From: Chloroflexota bacterium
GTDB lineage: Bacteria > Chloroflexota > UBA11872
Direction of reading: 5' to 3'
Assembly: GCA_026707185.1 (NCBI GenBank)
Contig: JAPOXI010000037.1
Location: 1-58,191 of the forward strand
DNA length: 58,191 nt
Shown: positions 1-8,690 of the stretch, piece after piece
Layout: every line of letters starts with the position of its first letter
How positions within the stretch are numbered: position 1 is the stretch's first letter
Program-made: the position numbers and the translations under genes
The notes under the pieces: generated by a model
What the model was told of the DNA's origin: nothing
Databases searched by the model: none
Seen by the model: the letters and a program-made list of their open reading frames with translations, nothing else

Positions 1-940
1 TCAGGTCGGCGGCGACCTGGTCGGGCATGCGGGGGAGGGCGGCGCGCAGGGCGTCGACGCGCTGTCGAGTGACGTGGAGCGGGGGCAGGTCGGGTTCGGG
101 GAAGTAGCGGTAGTCGTGGGCGTATTCCTTGGTGCGCTGGGAGCGGGTGGCGCCTGAGGTCTCGTCCCAGCCGCGGGTTTCCTGTTCGATGGCTTCGCCG
201 CGCTCGCGCCGGCCGGTCTGACGTTCGATCTCGAATGCCAGGGCGCGGCCGAGGGCGCGGAAGGAGTTCATGTTCTTGACTTCGACCTTGACGTCGCCGA
301 TCGGCTCGCCCTGGGGCCAGACGGAGATGTTGGCGTCGATGCGCAGCGCTCCGTCTTCCATGTTGGCGGTGGATACGCCGATCCAACGGAGCAGGGCACG
401 TAGTTTCTCGCCATAAGCCATCGCCTCGGCGGGCGTGCGGATGTCGGGCTCGCTGACGATTTCCATCAGTGGCGAGCCGGAGCGGTTGACGTCGATGAGG
501 CTGGCCGGGGCGCCGTCGGCGGCGGTGACGTGGGTCAGGCGCGCGGTGTCTTCTTCCAGGTGGACGCGCGTGATGCCAACGCGGGTCGTTGCGCCGTCCA
601 CCTCGACGTCAAAGTGCCCGTTGATGCAGAGCGGCAGGTCGTATTGGGAGATCTGATACCACTTCATCAGGTCGGGGTAGGCGTAGTTCTTGCGGTCGAA
701 CTTGGCGTACTCGGGGATCTCGCAGTTGAGGGCCAGGCCGGTGCGGATGGTGTGGTCCACGGCCTCGCGGTTGATGACCGGCAGGACGCCTGGCATGCCC
801 AGGCAGACGGGGCACACGTGGGTGTTGGGCCGGGCGTTGGCGTAGTCGGCGGCGCAGCCGCAGAACATCTTGCTTTGCGTGCGGAGCTGGACGTGGGTTT
901 CAAGGCCGATGACCACGCGGTAGGCGGTGGCGGTGGTCAT
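1..940 (-). CDS. gatB: Aspartyl/glutamyl-tRNA amidotransferase subunit B, partial
   Basis: GatB activates and amidates misacylated Glu-tRNA(Gln) or Asp-tRNA(Asn) in the cytoplasm, using ammonia delivered from GatA. The 313 visible codons are the N-terminal catalytic cradle: an IGLETHVQL strand at about residues 11-19, the family cysteine set C27, C29, C43 and C46 (CGC...CPVC, zinc site), [23 protein letters not shown] and [10 protein letters not shown]. The family normally runs to about 480 residues, so the helical and YqeY-like tail lies beyond the left edge. The ATG overlaps the gatA stop as ATGA, so it is probably translated by coupling, last in gatC-gatA-gatB. Identification is secure. 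Confidence 0.96.
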   Translation of the reverse strand, partial: MTTATAYRVVIGLETHVQLRTQSKMFCGCAADYANARPNTHVCPVCLGMPGVLPVINREAVDHTIRTGLALNCEIPEYAKFDRKNYAYPDLMKWYQISQYDLPLCINGHFDVEVDGATTRVGITRVHLEEDTARLTHVTAADGAPASLIDVNRSGSPLMEIVSEPDIRTPAEAMAYGEKLRALLRWIGVSTANMEDGALRIDANISVWPQGEPIGDVKVEVKNMNSFRALGRALAFEIERQTGRRERGEAIEQETRGWDETSGATRSQRTKEYAHDYRYFPEPDLPPLHVTRQRVDALRAALPRMPDQVAADL

Positions 941-2406
941 GCGTCGATGGCTTTGAGGGGTGCGGCCAGGTCGCCGCGGGCGCGTTCGTAGGCGCGGGCG
1001 GCCTGGAGGAGGCGGGACTCGGCGAAGGGGGGCGCGATGAGCTGGAGACCCACGGGAAGTCCGTCCACGAACCCGCAGGGGATGCTCATGCAAGGCAGGC
1101 CGGCCAGGGAGGCGGGCAGGGTCATGATGTCGGACTGGTACATGGCCACGGGGTCGTCCAGCTTGGCTCCCAGGTCAAAGGCCGGGGACGGAACGACGGG
1201 CGCCGCGATGACGTCGACGTCCTGGAACGCGGCCTCGAAATCCGACTTGATGAGCGTGCGGACTTTCTGGGCACGGACGTAGTAGGCGTCGTAGTAGCCG
1301 GAGGAGAGCGCGAAGGTGCCGATCATGATGCGGCGCTTCACCTCCGACCCGAAGCCCCGGCCGCGGATTCGGGCCATCATCTCGTCTACGTCGGTGGCCT
1401 GCGGGTCGGAGAGGCCGTATTTGACGCCGTTGTAGCGGGCCAGGTTGGCGCTGGCCTCGGACGGAGCGATGACGTAATAGGTCGGCAGGGCGTACTCGGT
1501 GTGGGGCAGCGAAATCTCCCGCTCGGTAGCCCCGAGGCCCAGCAGGTCGTTGATTGCCGCACGGACGGAGTCACCGACTTGCGGGTCGAGCCCCTCGCCG
1601 AAGTACTCGGGCGCCACGCCGATACGCAGCCCGCCGATGTCGCCGTTCAGTTCGCCGGCGTAGTCCGGCACCGGTTCCTCGGCCGACGTGGAATCGCGCG
1701 GGTCATGTCCGGCCAGGGCCCCCAGCAGCAGGGCGGCGTCGGTGACGTCCTTGGTCAGCACGCCGATCTGGTCCAGCGAGGAGGCGAAGGCAATCAGACC
1801 GAAACGCGAGATGCGGCCGTAGGTGGGCTTGAGTCCCACGCAACCGCAGAGGGCGGCGGGCTGGCGGACCGAACCGCCAGTGTCGGATCCCAGGGCGGCC
1901 ACGCACTCATCGGCCGCCACCGCGGCCGCCGAGCCGCCGCTGGAGCCGCCGGGCACCTTGTCCAGGTTCCAGGGGTTGCGCACCGGCTTGTAGCCGGAGT
2001 GCTCGTTGGATGAACCCATGGCGAACTCATCCATGTTGGTCTTGCCCAGCGTCACGGCGCCGGCGGCCTTCAGGCGGGTTACGGCCGTGGCGTCGTAGGG
2101 CGGAATGAAGCCTTCGAGAATGCGGGAGGCGCAGGTCGTTTGGACACCGGCGGTGCTGAGCACGTCCTTGAGGGCGATGGGCAGGCCCAGCAGCGGACCG
2201 TCCCGGCCCGAGGCGCGGCGGGCGTCGGCGTCGGCGGCCTGCTCCAGGGCCAGTTCGGCGGTGACGGTGAGATAAGCGCCGATCCGTCCGTCCACGGAGT
2301 CGATGCGGTCGAGCAGGGACTGCGTGAGTTCGACCGAACTGAACGTGCCGTCCCGCAGACCCTGCGCGGCAGCGTGCAGCGTCAGCCTATAGAGCTCATT
2401 GGCCAC
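937..2406 (-). CDS. gatA: Glutamyl-tRNA(Gln) amidotransferase subunit A
   Basis: The amidase subunit of GatCAB; it hydrolyses glutamine and channels ammonia to GatB. The 489 residues match the family length. The amidase-signature triad is visible: K80 in [10 protein letters not shown]155 in [10 protein letters not shown] and the nucleophile S179 in [11 protein letters not shown]. The start is GTG, three bases after the gatC stop; a nearby ATG is out of frame. The 3' end overlaps gatB by four bases. The three genes form a conventional operon for organisms lacking GlnRS and/or AsnRS (family knowledge; the synthetases are not in view). Confidence 0.97.
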   Translation of the reverse strand: MANELYRLTLHAAAQGLRDGTFSSVELTQSLLDRIDSVDGRIGAYLTVTAELALEQAADADARRASGRDGPLLGLPIALKDVLSTAGVQTTCASRILEGFIPPYDATAVTRLKAAGAVTLGKTNMDEFAMGSSNEHSGYKPVRNPWNLDKVPGGSSGGSAAAVAADECVAALGSDTGGSVRQPAALCGCVGLKPTYGRISRFGLIAFASSLDQIGVLTKDVTDAALLLGALAGHDPRDSTSAEEPVPDYAGELNGDIGGLRIGVAPEYFGEGLDPQVGDSVRAAINDLLGLGATEREISLPHTEYALPTYYVIAPSEASANLARYNGVKYGLSDPQATDVDEMMARIRGRGFGSEVKRRIMIGTFALSSGYYDAYYVRAQKVRTLIKSDFEAAFQDVDVIAAPVVPSPAFDLGAKLDDPVAMYQSDIMTLPASLAGLPCMSIPCGFVDGLPVGLQLIAPPFAESRLLQAARAYERARGDLAAPLKAIDA

Positions 2407-2409
2407 CGG

Positions 2410-2703
2410 TCAGGACTCGTCCAGCACGGGAGGAACGCGAATCTGGCCGTCCTCAACGCGGGGCGCGTTGTCGAGCACGGAGTCCAGCGGCAGCGAGCCA
2501 GCGACGACGTCATCGCGCTCGACGTTGCCCAGCGGGATGACCTGGGCGGTTGGGGGGATGTGCTCGGTGTCCAGCGTGTTCAGCGCCTCGAAGGCCTGCA
2601 GGATTTGCCCCAACTCGCCGCGCAGCCGCTCACGCTCGTCGTCGGACAACTCGAGCCGCGCGAGTTCGGCGGCATGGTCGACTTGCGAACGGTCAATGGA
2701 CAC
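2410..2703 (-). CDS. gatC: Aspartyl/glutamyl-tRNA amidotransferase subunit C
   Basis: The small helical subunit that wraps around and stabilises GatA-GatB. It has 97 residues, typical of GatC. The N-terminus (VDHAAELARLELSDDE) and the later LDTEHIPPTAQVIPL segment are family hallmarks. The start is GTG, giving the usual short lead before the first helix. First gene of gatCAB, with a possible promoter just upstream. Confidence 0.94.
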   Translation of the reverse strand: MSIDRSQVDHAAELARLELSDDERERLRGELGQILQAFEALNTLDTEHIPPTAQVIPLGNVERDDVVAGSLPLDSVLDNAPRVEDGQIRVPPVLDES

Positions 2704-2735
2704 GGCGCTGCTCGGGAGATGGCGAACCGGCGGCG

Positions 2736-2741
2736 ATTATA
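2736..2741 (-). promoter_or_regulatory. Possible -10 box for gatCAB
   Basis: On the minus strand this reads TATAAT, a perfect sigma-70 -10 hexamer in a very GC-rich gap, 32 bases before the gatC GTG. No convincing -35 element lies 16-18 bases upstream (the region reads close to TCATGA), so this rests on one hexamer. Confidence 0.3.
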
Positions 2742-2790
2742 GGAGCGGCGGCCGAACGCTCATGACCACCGTGGCGGAAGGCGTGGCTGC

Positions 2791-3384
2791 CTACGTCGAA
2801 TAGTCGAACTTTGCCTCCCAGTCGCCGACGCCGTCGCGGAGCAGGTCGAAGAGGTGCCAGACGCTGCAGTAGGCGTCGCCGGGTCCGAGGAAGTCGGAGG
2901 CGACACGCACGACGGAGCCGTCGGGATTCTTGTGGAAGGCGGAGACGCCCGGCATGGCGCTTGAGCCGTAATGTTCCTCGTCGGACTCGAAGCCCATGTC
3001 CTTGAACAGGGAGGTGTCGGCCGCCGAGTACATGCGGAAGCGCCAGCCGCGGTTTCTCCGAAACTCCTGCTGGGTTTCGACGCTGTCAGGAGAGGCCACG
3101 ACGAAGGCCGAGCGGTCCTCAAGGTGATGGAGCACGCCGTTGAAGCCGTCGGCCCACATGGTGCAGTAGGGACAGCCCGTGCCCATGTTGTGGATCAGGA
3201 TCAGGTCGGACTTGGCGCCAAACAGCTCCGAGAGGTTGATCGTTCCATCAGGCCCGCGGAGTTGGTAGTCCTGGACGGGCTCCGACGGCACACGGCGGCG
3301 AACGTCCTTGAGACGCTGCTGCGCCTTCTCCAGGTCGGCCCAGGCGGCGGCAAGCTCAGCCTGGACGTCGTTCTCGGTGGTCAT
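2791..3384 (-). CDS. DUF899 family thioredoxin-like protein
   Basis: A 197-residue protein of the DUF899 (thioredoxin/AhpC-like) family. After an N-terminal helical stretch it has a thioredoxin-type CPYC motif at residues 71-74 within MGTGCPYCTMWADGFNG, the family's best-conserved stretch, then VVASPDSVE, a FRMYSA strand and a C-terminal WHLFDLLRDG helix. Disulfide oxidoreductase or peroxide-handling activity is inferred from the fold; the substrate is unknown. No signal peptide, so cytoplasmic. It lies between the MFS gene (46 bases upstream) and gatC and could be read with the transporter. Confidence 0.85.
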   Translation of the reverse strand: MTTENDVQAELAAAWADLEKAQQRLKDVRRRVPSEPVQDYQLRGPDGTINLSELFGAKSDLILIHNMGTGCPYCTMWADGFNGVLHHLEDRSAFVVASPDSVETQQEFRRNRGWRFRMYSAADTSLFKDMGFESDEEHYGSSAMPGVSAFHKNPDGSVVRVASDFLGPGDAYCSVWHLFDLLRDGVGDWEAKFDYST

Positions 3385-3430
3385 TGTTTCTGCCCCTGGC
3401 GAAGGCTACGCGCCCGTTGTGGGTTCGATG

Positions 3431-4654
3431 TCATTCAGTGTAGGCGCGAGCCCGGGCCAGGATCGCGAAGGCGATGACGACGGGGAGCAGCACGGCAGCC
3501 GCGGCAACGAACCCGACGCGGAGGGACACGCCGAGCGCCAGGGCGCCGAGAAGCGGCCCGCCGAGCACCTGGCCCACGGCATCCATCTGGCCTCCGAAGG
3601 ACAGGACCGTGGCGCGAACGCGCGAGGGCACGAAGCGGTTCTGCCAGGCGCTCAGCAACGGATTGGTTGCCTGCCGCAGCGGGCCGCGGAGCCAGAACAT
3701 GGCGATGGCGAGCGGGAATGCCGTCGCGAGTCCAAAGACCACCAGGCTGCCGACGTAGAGAGCCTGGAAGGCCATGAGTGCGCGAGCCACGTTGCGATCG
3801 TTCGACGTGTCGATGGTTCGCCGGACGACTTCCAGCGTGACAAAGCCAAGTCCAAGCCACACGTAGCTGCTGAGACCGAACCACGCGACGGGATCCAACG
3901 GCCCAAGTGGCGGCATGGCGAGGTCTTGCAGGAGGAACGGGGTGGTGAGTCGATCCGGGACTTCGCTGGCCGCGCCGAACAGGAACGGCACCATGACGAT
4001 GAGGATCAGGACTCGTCGCCCGCGAATGACGCGCAGGGCCTGTCGCGTCGTCCTCCACATGGACCGGAAGGTCTCACGCTCCTCGGCCGGCGGCCGCCGG
4101 AATCCCCGCTCGGTCATGGTGAGCGCCGCGAAGGCGGCCAGCCCCAGGTACATGGCGCCGCCTGCGACGAGCGGCCAGCTGCGATCCAGACTGGCGAGAG
4201 CGACCGAAAGGGCCGCTCCCGCCAGACCAGCGACCAAGCCGGCCTGCGAACTTCGAACCAGCGCGTGGGACAGTCTCTCGTCGCCGATTTCGTCGGCCAG
4301 CCAGGCGGTTCGCGCCCCGCTACCGAACGACATGCCCAGCGCCCAGATGACCTGGGCGGCCAGCACCGCGGCAAAGGCGGGGATGGATCCGGCAAGAATA
4401 AAGGCAGCACCGGTGAGCGCCAGGCCGACGAGTACCGAGAGACGGCGGCTGTAGATGTCGGCGAGGACGCCCGTCGGAATCTCAAGAGCAAAGACAGACA
4501 TTTCGAGGACGGTTCCGACCAGGATGAGCTGAAGGGCGTTGAGACCCACCGACTCGACCTGGTAGACGAGGCTGGTGGTGATGACGGTGGCGCTTGCCAG
4601 CCCCTCGATGGCGGACATGCCGATGGAGAGCGGGTAGGCGGGGAGTCTTCTCAT
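3431..4654 (-). CDS. MFS transporter
   Basis: A 407-residue major facilitator superfamily carrier with about 12 hydrophobic segments. The loop after TM2 carries a motif-A-like GVLADIYSRR, placing it near drug/metabolite:H+ antiporters of the DHA3/tetracycline-efflux style. The substrate cannot be read from the sequence. It starts at an ATG directly preceded by a short hairpin and is followed by the DUF899 gene on the same strand. A long open frame opposite (3308-4993) has no protein-like features and is a shadow. Confidence 0.85.
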   Translation of the reverse strand: MRRLPAYPLSIGMSAIEGLASATVITTSLVYQVESVGLNALQLILVGTVLEMSVFALEIPTGVLADIYSRRLSVLVGLALTGAAFILAGSIPAFAAVLAAQVIWALGMSFGSGARTAWLADEIGDERLSHALVRSSQAGLVAGLAGAALSVALASLDRSWPLVAGGAMYLGLAAFAALTMTERGFRRPPAEERETFRSMWRTTRQALRVIRGRRVLILIVMVPFLFGAASEVPDRLTTPFLLQDLAMPPLGPLDPVAWFGLSSYVWLGLGFVTLEVVRRTIDTSNDRNVARALMAFQALYVGSLVVFGLATAFPLAIAMFWLRGPLRQATNPLLSAWQNRFVPSRVRATVLSFGGQMDAVGQVLGGPLLGALALGVSLRVGFVAAAAVLLPVVIAFAILARARAYTE

Positions 4655-4655
4655 A

Positions 4656-4671
4656 GCAGAGAACTCTCTGC
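4656..4671 (-). repeat. Inverted repeat at the MFS start codon
   Basis: GCAGAG and CTCTGC separated by four bases form a 6-bp stem that ends one base before the MFS ATG. The only purine-rich ribosome-binding candidate (AGAGAG) lies inside the stem, so folding could mask the start. Could be chance. Confidence 0.4.
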
Positions 4672-5045
4672 ATGGCGAGGCGCGGCGCCTAGGCGTGCGA
4701 GGGAGACATCGGCCTCAGAGCACCAACAAGAGGTGGGTTGGGCGAAGCATTCACCGCGCTCACCGGGGGACGAGGCGCGGAGGGCAGGCGGAAACACGGA
4801 AGGATTCCCTTCGTTGAAGATGGGACGGGTGGGGCGGGCACGACACGAGGTCCAGCAATCGCCGGAAACCGTTGAGCCGCGGGCGCCAGGGACGACGGGT
4901 GTGAGTCGAGGCGTTACTCAGCCGGCGACCGCATGCCTCGTGGGCGTGACGGCGCGGTGTGTATCGCCGGACAGACGGCGCAGCACCCATTGACCTGAGC
5001 GCGTCGGCACAGGTTGATGGTTGTGTCGGTTGGGTGCCCCGCGAT

Positions 5046-5065
5046 TGCCGGGCTGAGACCCGGCA
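5046..5065 (+). repeat. Stem-loop in sialidase leader
   Basis: TGCCGGG and CCCGGCA form a perfect 7-bp stem with a six-base CTGAGA loop, 62 bases before the ATG of the sialidase-like gene. There is no U tract, so it is not a classical terminator. Function unknown. Confidence 0.4.
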
Positions 5066-5127
5066 TTGGGCGCAGGCAACTTACCAGACGCCTTAGGATC
5101 GGGCGGCGTGCTGACGGAGTAGCGCTG

Positions 5128-6195
5128 ATGGTGGGCGAGCCGGACCTTGTCAAAGACGCGCCGATAGCGGTGGGGCAGGCGCGACGGCTGTTTGCGAGCG
5201 ACACACCGCACGCACACTACTCGGCCAGCCTGGCGCAGCTTGGGAGCGGGCGGCTGGTGATGGTGTTTAGCTGGGCGCCGGGGGTGCGGCGTCGAAACAA
5301 CAGCGTGATGTTGACGTCACGATCGGACGACGACGGGGCGACCTGGACGGCGCCTGAGGCCATTTTTGCGAAGCCCGGGTGGGACTGCATGCACCTGGGC
5401 GGGTTGATGCCGTTTACGGATAAGCGGCTGTTGCTGGGACTCGGGCGAATCCAGATGGACCCCAGCCTGCCGGGCGACGAGCCGTGTACGGGGTGGTATC
5501 TCTCGACGACCTGTTCGGCGGACGGAGGCGAGACGTGGGGACCCGAGAGTCCCGAGATTCGCTTGTTTCCCGAGTGGTCGGAGCTTTACGGGGCGAGCAA
5601 TCCGCACCGGCTGGACGACGGTCGGCACATGCTGGCGGCGATCGGGACGACGGGGCGCGACAGCGGCTGGCAGGTGGGGGTCTGCTTTACGGATGACGAG
5701 GGCGAGAGCTTCTCAGCGCCGGTGATCGTGGCGGCGCATCCGGCGCTGGGGTTTGGGGACATGGACATGGCGCGTCTGGCGGACGGGCGGTACGTGGCCG
5801 TGGCGCGGGTGTTCGACGGGCATCCAAGCGTGGTCGCGTATTCAGCGGACGACGGGTCGAGCTGGACCGAGCCGCGGCCGGTGGAGTTCTGGGGCGCGAA
5901 CATCAAGCTGCAACGGCTGCGATCCGGAGCGCTGCTGTGCGCGTACCGCGACGAGGCGGGCAACCGCTCGGGCGTGGGGTGCAGCGTGAGCGAGGACGAC
6001 GGCGCGACCTGGCGACGCATCGGCTGGCTGGCCAGTCCAAGCGACGGTCCGCCGCCGGCGGCCGGCGACGTGCGCTGCGGCTATCCGGACATGGCGGTGT
6101 TGCGAAGCGGGCAACTGGGCTGCGTGCTGGCGCCGTCGGCCGACGCCGACGGAATCATCGACCTGCGCTGGCTGGAATTGATCGACCGGACGTAG
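5128..6195 (+). CDS. Sialidase-like (BNR/Asp-box) beta-propeller protein
   Basis: A 355-residue six-bladed-propeller-type protein of the sialidase/neuraminidase-like superfamily. Five Asp-box motifs (S-x-D-x-G-x-x-W type) are visible: SDDDGATW, SADGGETW, TDDEGESF, SADDGSSW and SEDDGATW, spaced through the chain. There is no signal peptide or membrane anchor, so a cytoplasmic location is likely, unusual for an exo-sialidase. I chose the internal ATG because residues before it look non-coding. The arginine triad of true sialidases cannot be confirmed by eye, so the substrate is open. It is the only plus-strand gene in the first 13 kb. Confidence 0.8.
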   Translation: MVGEPDLVKDAPIAVGQARRLFASDTPHAHYSASLAQLGSGRLVMVFSWAPGVRRRNNSVMLTSRSDDDGATWTAPEAIFAKPGWDCMHLGGLMPFTDKRLLLGLGRIQMDPSLPGDEPCTGWYLSTTCSADGGETWGPESPEIRLFPEWSELYGASNPHRLDDGRHMLAAIGTTGRDSGWQVGVCFTDDEGESFSAPVIVAAHPALGFGDMDMARLADGRYVAVARVFDGHPSVVAYSADDGSSWTEPRPVEFWGANIKLQRLRSGALLCAYRDEAGNRSGVGCSVSEDDGATWRRIGWLASPSDGPPPAAGDVRCGYPDMAVLRSGQLGCVLAPSADADGIIDLRWLELIDRT

Positions 6196-6203
6196 AGCGA
6201 CGC

Positions 6204-6959
6204 CTAGAACTGGTGGACCCAGCCGCCGTCCACCGGAATGACGGCGCCGGTGATGTAGGCGGCGGCGTCGGAAGCAAGGAATTGGGCCACGCCGGCGATT
6301 TCGTCGACCTGGCCGTTGCGACCCAGGGCCACTCGCTCGGCCAGGTTTCCGGTCCACCAATCCGCGTCCGTGTAGCCGGCGGTCATGTCCGTTTCGATCA
6401 CGCCGGGAGCGATGGCGACGACGCGAATGCCGTCGTTGCCCCATTCCCTGGCCAGACCCACGGTGTAGGAGGACAGGGCAGCCTTGAGCGGTCCATAGGG
6501 CTCGGCGCCGCCCAGCCTGGCCGAGACCGACGAGACGTTGATGACCACCGGGGCTTCGGAACCGAGCAGAAACGGCCGCGCGGCCTGGGTGATCAGCACC
6601 GGGGCGCGCAGGTTTACGTGGAGCAAGCGGCGGTAGGCGTCCAGGGTTAGTCCGTCGTGGCCGCCGTCGCCCGCGTTGTTGACGACGATGTCCAGGCCGC
6701 CCAGGGCTTCGGCGGCCTGCTCGACCAGGCGCGTGGGCGCCTGTGCATCTGTCAGGTCCGCACCAAATGTGTGGACGTCGGCACCGTGTTCACGGACGTT
6801 GCTGGCGACTTGCTCCAGGTTGGCGGACGCACGCGCCGCCAGGGCCAGGCGCGCGCCGGCCTGGGCGTAGGCTTCAGCGATTGCGCGCCCGATGCCGCGG
6901 CTGGCGCCGGTGATGAGGGCGCGGCGGCCGTCCAGGCGGAAGGGATCGGTGGCGGTCAT
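6204..6959 (-). CDS. SDR family NAD(P)-dependent oxidoreductase
   Basis: A classical 251-residue short-chain dehydrogenase/reductase. TGASRGIG (17-24) binds the dinucleotide, NNAG is at 94-97, and the catalytic set is S143/S144 with Y155 and K159 (YGPLK). The C-terminal PGVIETDM and ITGAVIPVDGGW stretches are typical. The substrate is not predictable; sugars, polyols and acyl groups are all possible. The ATG overlaps the stop of the upstream SDR as ATGA, and the two proteins are clearly similar, so they look like a tandem duplication that kept coupled translation. Confidence 0.92.
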   Translation of the reverse strand: MTATDPFRLDGRRALITGASRGIGRAIAEAYAQAGARLALAARASANLEQVASNVREHGADVHTFGADLTDAQAPTRLVEQAAEALGGLDIVVNNAGDGGHDGLTLDAYRRLLHVNLRAPVLITQAARPFLLGSEAPVVINVSSVSARLGGAEPYGPLKAALSSYTVGLAREWGNDGIRVVAIAPGVIETDMTAGYTDADWWTGNLAERVALGRNGQVDEIAGVAQFLASDAAAYITGAVIPVDGGWVHQF

Positions 6960-7723
6960 CGTCTCGTGAAGAAGTCGCGGCCGCCGTCGATGGCGATGGT
7001 CGTTCCGGTCACGAAGCCGGCGGCGGGCGAGGCCAGGTAAACGACGGCCGCGGCAATCTCGGACGGGTCGGCAACGCGTCCCTGCGCCGTGTGATGGAGC
7101 AGGGTGTTCATCTCATCCGGGTTGGCCCGCACGCGGGCGCCCATGTCGGTAAAGACCTGCCCGGGGGCCAGCGCCACGACGCGGATGCTGTCGCTGGCGA
7201 ACTCGCGGCTGAAGCCGCGCGTCAGCGCATGCACGCCTTGCTTGCTTGCCCCATAGAGGCCCGTGCCCTTGGTTCCGGCGATGGATCCGATGTTCACGAT
7301 CACGCCGCCGCCGGCCGCGGCCAGGTGCGGGCGCGCGGCCTGGCTGGCGAAGAGCACGGCGCCGAGGTTGACGTCGAACATGCGGTCGAACTCGGCCGGG
7401 TCTTCAATTCCGAATCCGGCGCGGTAGGTGACGCCGGCGTTGTTGACGAGGAGGTCGAGACCGCCAAGCGCATTGGCCGCGGCGTCGATGGCCGGTTCGA
7501 TGGATTCCAGGTTGGCTAGGTCCAGCGGAACGACGTGCGCGCGGCGGCCGAGGATCTCGATTTCTGTGGCGAGTGCGTTGAGCCGGGCCTCGTCCCGCGC
7601 AGCCACGGCCACGTCCGCCCCAGCCTCGGCGAGCGCGAGCGCAATGGCCCGCCCAATGCCACGGCTGGCGCCCGTCACAAAGGCGCGGCGGTCGTCCAGG
7701 CGGAATCGGTCGAGAACGGGCAT
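6956..7723 (-). CDS. SDR family NAD(P)-dependent oxidoreductase (tandem paralogue)
   Basis: A 255-residue classical SDR: TGASRGIG (17-24), NNAG (94-97), catalytic S147, Y157 and K161 (YGASK), then PGQVFTDM and a C-terminal VTGTTIAIDGG. An open frame continues far upstream through the ribokinase region in the wrong frame; I take the ATG giving MPVLDRFRLD because that N-terminus parallels the neighbouring SDR (DPFRLDGRRA). It sits 55 bases after rbsK and overlaps the next SDR by four bases. Probably acts with ribokinase in carbohydrate metabolism, though the operon is mixed. Confidence 0.92.
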   Translation of the reverse strand: MPVLDRFRLDDRRAFVTGASRGIGRAIALALAEAGADVAVAARDEARLNALATEIEILGRRAHVVPLDLANLESIEPAIDAAANALGGLDLLVNNAGVTYRAGFGIEDPAEFDRMFDVNLGAVLFASQAARPHLAAAGGGVIVNIGSIAGTKGTGLYGASKQGVHALTRGFSREFASDSIRVVALAPGQVFTDMGARVRANPDEMNTLLHHTAQGRVADPSEIAAAVVYLASPAAGFVTGTTIAIDGGRDFFTRR

Positions 7724-7751
7724 GGGTTTGTTTGGGACTTCGGCAGGCTCA

Positions 7752-7784
7752 GCGTAGCCGTGACGGACGGGCCACGCGCTACGC
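7752..7784 (-). repeat. Inverted repeat at the end of rbsK with a repeat-like tail
   Basis: GCGTAGC and GCTACGC form a 7-bp stem with a 19-base loop; one arm covers the rbsK stop codon. Immediately beyond, the minus strand reads TGAGCCTGCCGAAGTCCC, which resembles from memory a short dispersed repeat seen in many environmental genomes. Only one copy is in this window. Confidence 0.35.
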
Positions 7785-8690
7785 CAGCTCTGTCTCCGCG
7801 AGGCGACGGATGTCGTCGGCCGTTGGCATCGAGGGTTGCGCACCGGGCGTGGCGGCGGCCAGGGCGCCGGCGGCCTGGCCCCAGCGCAGGGCGGACTCGA
7901 CGGGATGGCCATATGCCAGAGCCGCGGTGAATACGCCGCAGAAGGCGTCGCCGGCGCCGGTGGTGTCGACGACGGTCGTGGGAAACGCGGGTTGGACGTA
8001 GGTTTGGCCGTCGACGTGGGCGACAAGGCCCTGGCCGCCAAGCGTGACGATGCAGCCGCGATGGGTTTGCTCGGCCAGGACCCTGGCGAGCGCGGCAGGG
8101 TCGTCGTCGGCGCTTGAGTCGCCGGCCAACTGCGCGGCTTCGATTTCGTTGACGACGGCGATGTCCACCGGGCCGAGATCGATGGCCACGCCCTCGTCGA
8201 CCGGGGATACGTTGAGCACGCGCAGGCCGGGCGGTGCGGCCCCGAAGGCGGCGTTGGTGACGTTGTCAGGGACTTCACGCTGGCCGATGACGGCGACCGG
8301 CTGAATGCCGGCGATTGCGCTTGTTACATCCGCCGGATCGATTTCGAAGTTGGCGCCCTCGGCCACGGCGATCGAGTTTGCGCCGGCGTCGTCAACGGCG
8401 ATGAGCGCGGTGCCAGTGGCGGCCGAGTCCACGCGGGCGACATGGGTGGTGTCCACGCCGTGGGCGATCAGGCCTCGTCGCAGGTCGTCGCCGGCGGCAT
8501 CGGTTCCCACGGCGCCGAGCATGCTGACCGTCGCGCCGGCGCGGGCAGCGGCCACGGCCTGATTGGCGCCCTTGCCGCCGGCATAGCGTGCCAGGCGGCC
8601 GTGGTGGACGGTCTCACCGGGCTCGGGGATGCGCGGGACGTGGATGACGATGTCCTGGTTGATGCTGCCGACCACGGCGATGCGACTCAT
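7779..8690 (-). CDS. rbsK: Ribokinase (PfkB family)
   Basis: A 303-residue PfkB-family sugar kinase that phosphorylates ribose (or a related pentose or nucleoside) with ATP. Both signatures are present: AGGKGANQAVAAARAG at about 37-52, and DTTGAGDAFCGVF at 242-254 with catalytic base D248. NEIEA is the usual mid-protein ribokinase motif. I start at the ATG of MSRIAVVGSIN; the upstream extension is low-complexity. The ATG overlaps the WecG-like gene's stop as ATGA. No ribose transporter is adjacent, so the sugar source is unclear. Confidence 0.9.
   Translation of the reverse strand: MSRIAVVGSINQDIVIHVPRIPEPGETVHHGRLARYAGGKGANQAVAAARAGATVSMLGAVGTDAAGDDLRRGLIAHGVDTTHVARVDSAATGTALIAVDDAGANSIAVAEGANFEIDPADVTSAIAGIQPVAVIGQREVPDNVTNAAFGAAPPGLRVLNVSPVDEGVAIDLGPVDIAVVNEIEAAQLAGDSSADDDPAALARVLAEQTHRGCIVTLGGQGLVAHVDGQTYVQPAFPTTVVDTTGAGDAFCGVFTAALAYGHPVESALRWGQAAGALAAATPGAQPSMPTADDIRRLAETELA

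Larger units (their letters stand above)
4655..5127. other. 473-base intergenic region between divergent MFS and sialidase-like genes
   Basis: No credible gene on either strand. It must hold promoters for both flanking genes, but I see no strong -35/-10 pair. Two structures stand out: a 6-bp inverted repeat at 4656-4671 touching the MFS start, and a 7-bp stem with loop CTGAGA at 5046-5065 in the leader of the plus-strand gene. The CTGAGA loop recalls a TPP riboswitch but the remaining consensus is absent. Confidence 0.6.

Noticed and set aside
3308..4993. 561-codon open frame on the plus strand
   Set aside because: Antisense to the MFS and DUF899 genes; its translation is polar, low-complexity and lacks any domain, while the minus-strand frames are clear proteins.
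5032..5097. TPP-riboswitch-like piece (GGTGCC...GGGCTGAGA, later ACCAG)
   Set aside because: Only the first half resembles the consensus; the GAACCTGAT segment and a matching P5 stem are missing, and the downstream gene is a sialidase-like protein, not a thiamine gene.
6956..8278. Apparent 440-residue fusion of an N-terminal extension with the SDR
   Set aside because: The extension is the wrong-frame reading of rbsK; the SDR has its own ATG matching its paralogue's N-terminus.
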